From Bacteroidales bacterium (lineage in GTDB: Bacteria > Bacteroidota > Bacteroidia > Bacteroidales > UBA932), in the NCBI GenBank assembly GCA_017555925.1, contig JAFZFL010000111.1:1-8304 (forward strand): DNA of 8,304 nucleotides. The letters run 5' to 3'. Of the stretch, positions 1 through 6,210 are shown in pieces. The notes under the pieces are model-generated. The model saw nothing but the letters and a program-made list of their open reading frames with translations, made no database searches and had not been told where the DNA came from. Made by a program: the position numbers and the translations under genes. Within the stretch, counting starts at the first letter, position 1; each line of letters begins with the position of its first letter.

Positions 1-94
1 GATTACCAATATATCTTATACTGAAGCCATTTTCTAGCATATGCATATACTTCAATCGTTCTGCATAGCCGTGTTTCTTTCTCTTTTTTAACAT
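1..94 (-). CDS. IS3-family transposase OrfA, N-terminal 31 residues (partial)
   Basis: ATG at 94-92 opens a frame that runs off the left edge after 31 codons. The N-terminus is very basic (MLKKRKKHGYAERLKYM) and is followed by LENGFSIRYIGN, which matches the start of the helix-turn-helix domain of IS3/IS150-type OrfA proteins: a helix ending in a Leu-Glu-x-Gly turn, then a second helix. OrfA normally binds the terminal repeats and is joined to the OrfB integrase by programmed frameshifting. The downstream part is not visible, so intactness cannot be judged. There is no Shine-Dalgarno sequence, and the start lies 5 nt after the stem of the terminal hairpin, so initiation is probably weak. Another HTH DNA-binding protein is the main alternative. 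Confidence 0.6.
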   Translation of the reverse strand, partial: MLKKRKKHGYAERLKYMHMLENGFSIRYIGN

Positions 95-132
95 AACAAA
101 ACCCCAAAAGTTTTTGTCTAACTTTTGGGGTT
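95..132 (-). terminator. Hairpin plus U-run between tRNA-Gln and the transposase frame
   Basis: Perfect 12-bp inverted repeat: AACCCCAAAAGT at 100-111 and its complement at 121-132, with a 9-nt loop. On the minus strand it is followed by TTTTGTT, so it has the form of a rho-independent terminator downstream of tRNA-Gln. It probably belongs to the IS end rather than to the tRNA locus, and may both stop read-through from the tRNA and bury the transposase start. Confidence 0.65.
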
Positions 133-158
133 CATATCATTTCCGCTGGCTTTTTGAG

Positions 159-229
159 TTGAGATACCAGGATTCGAACCTAGACAGACAGAACCAAAAT
201 CTGTAGTGCTACCGTTACACCATATCTCA
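159..229 (-). tRNA. tRNA-Gln (anticodon UUG)
   Basis: A complete 71-nt cloverleaf can be folded by hand. The 7-bp acceptor stem is TGAGATA/TATCTCA, the D stem is GTGT/GCAC, and the anticodon stem is ACAGA/TCTGT around the loop TTTTGGT, which gives anticodon TTG. The variable loop has 4 nt, and the T arm has the loop TTCGAAT. The weak U1-A72 first pair is typical of glutamine tRNAs. The discriminator base is A, and CCA is not encoded. The tRNA decodes CAA, and by wobble CAG. Confidence 0.96.
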
Positions 230-241
230 ATTTTGAGAGTG

Positions 242-272
242 CAAAGGTAAGCACTTTTTTTTAATATCCAAA
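242..272 (-). promoter_or_regulatory. Bacteroidota-type promoter of tRNA-Gln
   Basis: On the minus strand TACCTTTG (249-242) matches the -7 box TAnnTTTG exactly, and TTTG (272-269) is a -33 box separated by 19 nt, within the optimal 19-21 nt. Transcription would start a few bases before the mature tRNA 5' end at 229, leaving a very short leader. Confidence 0.85.
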
Positions 273-291
273 CCTTTTGATGAAAATATTT

Positions 292-299
292 TAACTTTG
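292..299 (+). promoter_or_regulatory. -7 box of the tadA promoter
   Basis: TAACTTTG matches the Bacteroidota -7 consensus TAnnTTTG and lies 46 bases before the tadA ATG. No good -33 TTTG is found at 19-21 nt; the nearest TTTG (276-279) is only 12 nt away. The promoter is therefore probable rather than certain. It is back to back with the tRNA promoter. Confidence 0.55.
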
Positions 300-344
300 C
301 GTTTGGAATTGTTCTTTCGGATAATCTTTTGATTGAAAAAATTG

Positions 345-782
345 ATGGATAATATTGATGAAAAATATATGCTGGAGGCTCTAAAGGAGGCTCAACTTGC
401 ATGGGAGGAGGATGAGGTCCCTATTGGTGCCGTAATTGTTTGTAATGGAAGAATTATAGCCCGTGCCCATAACCTTACTGAGAGATTGAATGATCCAACA
501 GCTCATGCAGAGATGCAGGCAATAACTGCGGCATCTTCATATTTGGGTGGTAAGTATCTTGGCGATTGTGATCTTTATGTTACGGTAGAGCCATGTCCGA
601 TGTGTGCGGCTGCATTAAGTTGGGCTCAAATCAAAAGGGTTGTTTATGGAGCTCCCGACAGCAAACGCGGTTTTTCGCTCTTCTCACCATCTCTGCTTCA
701 CCCAAAGACCATAGTTGAAAAGGGCGTGCTTCAAGAACAGTGCAGTACTATTGTGACAGAGTTTTTCAGGAGCAAAAGGTAA
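345..782 (+). CDS. tadA: tRNA-specific adenosine deaminase TadA
   Basis: This zinc enzyme deaminates A34 to inosine in the anticodon of tRNA-Arg(ACG), which lets one tRNA read several CGN codons. With the ATG at 345 it has 145 residues, close to the family's usual 145-170. The cytidine/deoxycytidylate deaminase fold is clear. HAE at residues 54-56 supplies the zinc-binding His54 and the proton-shuttling Glu56, and PCPMC at 83-87 supplies Cys84 and Cys87. The N-terminal YMLEALKEAQLAWEEDEVPI is typical of TadA, and the C-terminal FFRSKR resembles the tRNA-contacting tail. An in-frame TTG at 333 would add four residues but is less likely than the ATG. The next gene follows after 6 nt, so the two are probably co-transcribed. 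The neighbouring tRNA-Gln is not a TadA substrate, so the adjacency has no obvious meaning. Confidence 0.95.
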   Translation: MDNIDEKYMLEALKEAQLAWEEDEVPIGAVIVCNGRIIARAHNLTERLNDPTAHAEMQAITAASSYLGGKYLGDCDLYVTVEPCPMCAAALSWAQIKRVVYGAPDSKRGFSLFSPSLLHPKTIVEKGVLQEQCSTIVTEFFRSKR

Positions 783-788
783 AATGTC

Positions 789-1262
789 ATGGAGTATTTA
801 CAGGAATTGGGATATATAGGTTTGTTTATTGGCAGCTTCCTGGCGGCAACGGTAATTCCGTTCAGTGCAGAGATACTTCTTATTGGAATGTTGTTGGCTG
901 GCGGTAATCCTCTTGTTACGTTTCTCACAGCTACAACAGGTAACAGTTTGGGTAGCCTGACTTCCTATTGTATGGGATATTTGGGCAAGTGGGAGTGGAT
1001 AGAGAGGTGGTTTCATGTTTCAAGGGAGAAGTTGGAGAGGCAAAAATCCAAGATAGATAAATTTGGCCCTTTGTTGGCAATGCTCTGCTGGTTGCCGTTT
1101 ATAGGTGATGTATTTGCCATAGGATTGGGATTTTATAGGCTGAATTTTGTAAAGTGTTTAATCTTTATAGTTTTGGGAAAGGCATTGCGTTTTGGGGTGT
1201 GGGTTGTACTTTATATTATGTATGGAGAGAGTTTCATAAATTTTATATCGCAATATATTTGA
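789..1262 (+). CDS. YqaA-type DedA/SNARE-associated family membrane protein
   Basis: This 157-residue integral inner-membrane protein belongs to the DedA (VTT/SNARE-associated) superfamily, YqaA branch. Two features support this. One is the N-terminal re-entrant-type segment (residues 8-60), with SAEILLIGML and the glycine-rich GNSLGSLTSY at 51-60. The other is the C-terminal WLPFIGD at 101-107, equivalent to the WLPxxGDP motif of YqaA, followed by a hydrophobic stretch (119-147) containing GKALRF. A short basic amphipathic linker (78-92) separates the halves. DedA proteins are linked to polyprenyl-phosphate or phospholipid flipping and to membrane homeostasis, but the YqaA branch is poorly characterised and no substrate can be assigned here. 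It starts 6 nt after tadA, with AAAGG 10 nt upstream as a possible ribosome site. No convincing terminator follows before the groES promoter. Confidence 0.88.
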   Translation: MEYLQELGYIGLFIGSFLAATVIPFSAEILLIGMLLAGGNPLVTFLTATTGNSLGSLTSYCMGYLGKWEWIERWFHVSREKLERQKSKIDKFGPLLAMLCWLPFIGDVFAIGLGFYRLNFVKCLIFIVLGKALRFGVWVVLYIMYGESFINFISQYI

Positions 1263-1286
1263 TAAGGGCATAGTCAGATGGGAATT

Positions 1287-1311
1287 TGACAATTTCTGTG
1301 ACAATTTGTCA
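1287..1311 (+). promoter_or_regulatory. Candidate activator-binding site upstream of groESL
   Basis: A perfect 13-bp palindrome, TGACAATTTGTCA, covers 1299-1311. The 9-mer TGACAATTT also occurs at 1287-1295, so the two copies are 12 bp apart, about one helical turn on the same face. The first copy forms an imperfect palindrome of its own (TGACA at 1287-1291, TGTGA at 1297-1301). Its position about 24 bp before the -24 element suggests a site for a sigma-54 activator, although closer than the usual 80-150 bp. A repressor operator is the alternative. Confidence 0.55.
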
Positions 1312-1333
1312 GAATGGAGTGGCAAGTGGCTTT

Positions 1334-1348
1334 TGGCACTGCTTTTGC
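1334..1348 (+). promoter_or_regulatory. Sigma-54 (-24/-12) promoter of groESL
   Basis: TGGCAC at 1334-1339, five bases, then TTGC at 1345-1348 reproduces the sigma-54 consensus TGGCAC-N5-TTGC exactly, with the invariant GG and GC separated by 10 bases. The predicted start is near 1360, giving a leader of roughly 80 nt, AT-rich in its second half. No TAnnTTTG box and no CIRCE repeat is seen in this intergenic region. Confidence 0.75.
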
Positions 1349-1442
1349 CCTAATGTGCTTGCCTGCAGCAAAAAGAGTAAGGTGTTTTTAAGCTGTAAGG
1401 ATAAAGAGAAATAATAATATTAATAAAATAAATTTTAAAGTT

Positions 1443-1715
1443 ATGACTATTAGACCATTAGCAGACAGAGTGCTTATTGAGCCAAAAGCGGCTGAGACAA
1501 AGACAGCAAGCGGATTGTTTATTCCCGACAATGCAAAAGAGAAACCGCAGGAGGGAAAAGTGTTGGCAGTAGGCCCAGGAAAAAAGGATGAGCCAATGGA
1601 ACTTAAGGTTGGCGACGTTGTACTTTATGGCAAATATGCAGGTACAGAGATTAATGCAGAGGGTAACAGCTATATGATTATGCGTCAATCAGATATTTTG
1701 GCGGTTATTGGCTAA
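1443..1715 (+). CDS. groES: Co-chaperonin GroES
   Basis: This 90-residue 10-kDa chaperonin forms the heptameric lid of the GroEL cage in the cytoplasm. [14 protein letters not shown] is the standard first strand. The mobile loop spans about residues 16-32 and carries the GroEL-binding hydrophobic tripeptide LFI (25-27) within SGLFIPDN, where E. coli has [12 protein letters not shown] (39-46), [14 protein letters not shown] and the C-terminal ILAVIG are all family-typical. The length is slightly below the usual 95-97 residues, as in many Bacteroidota. No Shine-Dalgarno sequence precedes the ATG; the leader is A/T-rich instead. groEL follows after 36 nt, forming the usual bicistron, with transcription most likely driven by the sigma-54 promoter at 1334-1348. 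Confidence 0.97.
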   Translation: MTIRPLADRVLIEPKAAETKTASGLFIPDNAKEKPQEGKVLAVGPGKKDEPMELKVGDVVLYGKYAGTEINAEGNSYMIMRQSDILAVIG

Positions 1716-1739
1716 GAAAAGTGTAAAAAGGAAAATTAA

Positions 1740-3389
<1,650 letters not shown>

Positions 3390-3421
3390 TAATCCATTTA
3401 AGATACCCTACGGATAAGAAA

Positions 3422-3465
3422 AGAGGCCGGATCAAAATTACTTTTGACCCGGCCTCTCCTCTTTT
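3422..3465. terminator. Bidirectional terminator between groEL and the PPTase operon
   Basis: The stem pairs 3422-3437 with 3442-3457: 16 positions with a single A-C mismatch (3431/3448), including nine consecutive GC-rich pairs (AGAGGCCGG/CCGGCCTCT), around a 4-nt loop. On the plus strand it is followed by CTCTTTT (3459-3465), ending groEL. On the minus strand it is followed by a T-rich run complementary to 3415-3421, so it can also end the converging minus-strand operon whose last stop is at 3512. Confidence 0.9.
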
Positions 3466-3511
3466 ACTATTGTTTGTATGATCTTGGGGTTAATGGATTT
3501 GTTTTGCAGGA

Positions 3512-4147
3512 TTATCCTACTAACCAGACCATTACGTGATTGTCAAATACTTCGTATTCAAGTTCAAACTCCTCCTCCTCGCCATCTTTGTCAATAAATG
3601 TGGCGTCAATCTCTCCTTCGTCTTTAGGATTGAACTTGTCTACTTCCATCTGCTTGGCAAAGTCTACTCCATGCTGGCTCATTCTCTTGTAGATAGCCTC
3701 TTTTGCACACCAGTATATTGCAAGGTGCAGATTTCTGTGCTTGTCTGAAAGATCTTCTCTTTCATCCTCTGAAAGGGCCCTCTTTTCTACAGCAGAAAAG
3801 TCTCTTTCAATGTTCTCTATATCAATTCCAACATCCTCTGTAGGGTGGGTGATTATTGCTACAAATCTGTTGGTATGTGTAATGCTTATGTGAATTGAAT
3901 TGTTTTGGATAAACGGACTACCATTGTCGTGGTGTCCCAAATATACCTTCTCTTCAAAAACTGTGTTAAGAAGTGCCCTTACGGCAAGTTTCTCTTTTCT
4001 GCGTGCTTCACTTCTTGTGAGGTAAAGCTCCTCAAGTTCATCGTTTGGAATAGAAACCAACTTTAACAGGTCATCCTCGCTTTCCGTGACCTCCCAGACA
4101 GAGATTTCCGCACCATTGCGCAACTTCTTTCTTAAATAGAGTCCCAT
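3512..4147 (-). CDS. 4'-phosphopantetheinyl transferase superfamily protein
   Basis: This 211-residue enzyme of the Sfp type transfers 4'-phosphopantetheine from CoA to a conserved serine on carrier proteins of fatty-acid, polyketide or peptide synthesis. Diagnostic motifs are present in order: GSPF (76-79), SITH with His91 (88-91), the metal-binding GIDIE with Asp109 and Glu111 (107-111), and WCAKEAIYK (146-154) with the catalytic Lys149-Glu150 region. The length fits the compact Sfp class. The C-terminal 40 residues are very acidic (DKDGEEEEFELEYE). Its ATG lies 1 nt after the gldE stop, so the two are probably translationally coupled. A gldE-PPTase pair is, to my knowledge, common in Bacteroidota. 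Which carrier protein it serves cannot be told; no synthase gene is nearby. Confidence 0.9.
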   Translation of the reverse strand: MGLYLRKKLRNGAEISVWEVTESEDDLLKLVSIPNDELEELYLTRSEARRKEKLAVRALLNTVFEEKVYLGHHDNGSPFIQNNSIHISITHTNRFVAIITHPTEDVGIDIENIERDFSAVEKRALSEDEREDLSDKHRNLHLAIYWCAKEAIYKRMSQHGVDFAKQMEVDKFNPKDEGEIDATFIDKDGEEEEFELEYEVFDNHVMVWLVG

Positions 4148-4148
4148 T

Positions 4149-5219
4149 TTATTGTAGATTATTATTTGTCAGGTTAATATTTTTATTTGTCATTTTTGCT
4201 TTATAAAGGTCTTCAACATCTCCCTCATCAAGAATTTCTCCCAGAATCTCCTCAAGAATATCCTCAAGGGTAACAATTCCATCTGTGCCACCATATTCGT
4301 CAACCACAACGGCAAGATGCATCTTTTTGTTACGGAACTCTTCAAGAAGATCATTAATCTTTTTGCTTTCAGGTACAAAGTAGGCCTCCCTTATATGTTT
4401 TTTCCAGTTGAAGGAGCTGTCGTCAAGCAAGAAAGGCAAAACATCTTTGATATATAAAAAGCCTCTGATATCATCCAAATCCTCTTTGTAAACAGGTAAT
4501 CTTGAGTATCCGCACTCTGTGGCAATACGTATGACCTCACTATTGCTCATTTCAATATCGAGAGCCACAACATCTACACGGGGTTTCATGATTTTGCAAA
4601 CGTTGGTTGTGGGCAGTTTTACAATTCCGGAGAGTATCTTTTTCTCTTCGCTTGTAGTTGGAGTGGCAATGTCAACAGCTTCGGCCAAATCTGTAAGTGT
4701 GACATCCGCTTTATTATGGATGTTGGAAAATCTGTTTGTGAACTTGCTCATTAGCCAACTGAATGGTTTGGTGACCGGAGATACAAAAACAAGAGGCCTG
4801 CTCATGAATTTTGCAAACTTTACAGGGATGTGGGTCGCAAGAATCTTTGGCATTACCTCTCCAAAGAGTACCAGAATGAAGGTTACAAGTATAGTATTTA
4901 CAACAAACTCCATAATAGGATTGGAATCGAGAAAAGGGAAAAAGTGCCCTATAAGGGTTGATGCTATGAGTACTATAAGAATGTTGACGCAATTGTTTAT
5001 TTGCAAGACTGTACCAAGCAGATAATCGGGGTTGCCAAGAAGGCGTAAGATCAGCTCGCTGCGCTTGTCCTGTTCCTTTTTTAATTTGTCCAATTGCTTT
5101 GGAGATAGTGAAAAGAAAGAGGTCTCACTCCCGGAGATAAGAGCAGAGCAAACCAAAAGGAGGATCAGACTGATCCCCAAACAAAGAATCTCTATTGTTG
5201 AGCTACTGGGAGGTTCCAA
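4149..5219 (-). CDS. gldE: GldE-like CNNM/CBS-pair membrane protein lacking the CorC domain
   Basis: This 356-residue inner-membrane protein belongs to the CorC/HlyC (CNNM) family, in Bacteroidota called GldE. The CNNM/DUF21 domain covers about 9-180, with membrane segments near 9-28, 66-93, 103-128 and 140-158, the motif SGSETSFFSL (29-38), and GEVMPKILA (120-128). Two CBS domains follow, about 206-265 and 279-335, including HLAVVVDEYGG (301-311) and GIVTLEDILEEILGEI (314-329). Relatives usually continue for about 80 residues as a CorC/HlyC domain. Here the frame ends after an Asn-rich tail (MTNKNINLTNNNLQ). The family is linked to Mg/metal transport and, in gliding Bacteroidota, to type IX secretion or motility. 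The role here is uncertain and no other gld genes are present. The start used is TTG at 5219; no ATG or GTG offers a full N-terminus, and a -7 promoter box lies just upstream. Confidence 0.82.
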   Translation of the reverse strand: MEPPSSSTIEILCLGISLILLLVCSALISGSETSFFSLSPKQLDKLKKEQDKRSELILRLLGNPDYLLGTVLQINNCVNILIVLIASTLIGHFFPFLDSNPIMEFVVNTILVTFILVLFGEVMPKILATHIPVKFAKFMSRPLVFVSPVTKPFSWLMSKFTNRFSNIHNKADVTLTDLAEAVDIATPTTSEEKKILSGIVKLPTTNVCKIMKPRVDVVALDIEMSNSEVIRIATECGYSRLPVYKEDLDDIRGFLYIKDVLPFLLDDSSFNWKKHIREAYFVPESKKINDLLEEFRNKKMHLAVVVDEYGGTDGIVTLEDILEEILGEILDEGDVEDLYKAKMTNKNINLTNNNLQ

Positions 5220-5247
5220 AATGTTAAAATTACTTGGTTTACGGGTG

Positions 5248-5255
5248 CAAAGATA
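5248..5255 (-). promoter_or_regulatory. Possible internal promoter for gldE and the PPTase gene
   Basis: TATCTTTG on the minus strand matches TAnnTTTG exactly and lies in the 37-nt gap between the DUF2156 stop and the gldE start, about 30 nt before the TTG codon. No TTTG is found at the correct -33 distance, so activity is uncertain. It could let gldE and the PPTase gene be expressed independently of the peptidase and DUF2156 genes. Confidence 0.45.
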
Positions 5256-5256
5256 A

Positions 5257-6207
5257 TTAAATTTCTGATATAGTAGCTATATATTTTTCAATCAAATGAT
5301 CCGGATGGTACTGGAGCTTGGCATTACGCAGGTTTTCATCACCTGCATCATCCTCCCTGTTTACATACATAAAGCCAATAATATCTGCAGAAAGTTCAAT
5401 TTCAGAGCTGTATGTGCCTGACATCTGATGCTGCAAAAACATCTGGCTTATGGCAGGATATGCTCCAGTTATATAGGCAAATGCTTTTTCTATATGTACA
5501 AGAAAAGTGTTGGAATTGAGTTTCTCACCAATAGAGAAGGCTACTATCCGGCCATCAACTCTAAGTATTCCTCCCTTCAGCGAAAGTGCTTCAAAATTTT
5601 CAAGGGCGCTCTTTACAGAGCAACTCTCCTGCTGCATTGATGAATCCTTTCCACAACCATAAAGCTTGCACCATTCATTATTCATCTGGAGACACTCTCC
5701 GGCAGTAGCAGGGGTAATCTCTTCATAGCTCCAGTTGTTGTTTTTCTTGAAACGTGAAACAAAATTTCTCTTTGACTGGTACTTTTTCCCTTTGAGGGTT
5801 ATAAGGTTCTCTGCAAGGTATATGTAGTCAAAACTATTTCTGTTTGGAGTGAATAGGAATTTGTCGGGAAAAAGCTCTTCCAAAATTGCTTTTTGTTCTT
5901 CAAGTATGGAGAGAAGGGTGAATTGGGCATTGAGGCAGCGCGCATCCTGCATCATCTCCTCAAGCACCTCTTTGTGGTTACCACGTCCGGCCGGAAAGAA
6001 ATAGCGAGCTTTGCCGGTGTCTGAGGAGCCTTGCGGACAAAAACGTACAATAAGAAAATCTTTATATCGTGCAATTCTTGTACAGAAAACCTCTTTCCAA
6101 ATAAAAAGAACGGTAAAGTTGAACTCAGTTGCTCCATAATCGGAATATTGGAGCAACTGGTCAACCCACTCTTTATCTGATAATTCTATTTTTTTAAATT
6201 CTATCAT
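5257..6207 (-). CDS. DUF2156 (phosphatidylglycerol lysyltransferase C-terminal-like) protein
   Basis: This 316-residue protein, probably cytoplasmic, is of the DUF2156 type, whose fold is two GNAT-like acyltransferase lobes related to the catalytic domain of MprF and of FemX-like aminoacyl transferases. Recognisable features are the N-terminal YGATEFNFTVLFIWKE (24-39), the basic KGKKYQSKRNFVSRFKKNN segment in the middle, GGILRVDGRIVAFSIGEKL, and the C-terminal signature NREDDAGDENLR (283-294) with YHPDHLIEKY (300-309). Unlike MprF, it has no membrane flippase domain. The aminoacyl donor and acceptor are unknown, and lipid aminoacylation is only a family-based guess. It starts 3 nt after the stop of the secreted peptidase gene, so the two are almost certainly on one transcript. 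gldE follows after 37 nt. Confidence 0.85.
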   Translation of the reverse strand: MIEFKKIELSDKEWVDQLLQYSDYGATEFNFTVLFIWKEVFCTRIARYKDFLIVRFCPQGSSDTGKARYFFPAGRGNHKEVLEEMMQDARCLNAQFTLLSILEEQKAILEELFPDKFLFTPNRNSFDYIYLAENLITLKGKKYQSKRNFVSRFKKNNNWSYEEITPATAGECLQMNNEWCKLYGCGKDSSMQQESCSVKSALENFEALSLKGGILRVDGRIVAFSIGEKLNSNTFLVHIEKAFAYITGAYPAISQMFLQHQMSGTYSSEIELSADIIGFMYVNREDDAGDENLRNAKLQYHPDHLIEKYIATISEI

Positions 6208-6210
6208 ATG

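Larger units (their letters stand above)
1..134 (-). mobile_element. Left end of an IS3/IS150-like insertion sequence (cut by window edge)
   Basis: Read on the minus strand, the putative end begins at 134 with TGAACCCCAAAAGTTAGAC. It starts with TG and has the CCCC-AAAAGTT-GAC layout I associate with IS150-group terminal repeats (family knowledge from memory, not a database match). About 40 nt further in, a transposase OrfA-like frame begins at 94, the usual geometry for these elements. The opposite end and any target-site duplication lie outside the window. The end contains a hairpin (100-132) just before the transposase start. Such hairpins in IS ends can block translation from read-through transcripts. 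Confidence 0.55.

Noticed and set aside
333..344. Upstream TTG start for tadA
   Set aside because: It adds only MKKL before the ATG at 345, and the family normally begins within a few residues of the first helix, so the ATG is preferred.
118..402. 94-codon minus-strand open frame across the tRNA region
   Set aside because: It overlaps the tRNA-Gln gene, its promoter and the tadA start, and has no protein family character. It is a chance frame.
1318..1340. Possible CIRCE (HrcA) element before groES
   Set aside because: The arms AGTGGCAA/TTGGCACT are in the opposite order to CIRCE (TTAGCACTC-N9-GAGTGCTAA) and the spacer is 7 rather than 9.
4519..5025. 168-codon plus-strand frame opposite gldE
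   Set aside because: Complement of the GldE membrane-domain coding region. The gldE frame carries clear CNNM/CBS motifs; this one carries none.
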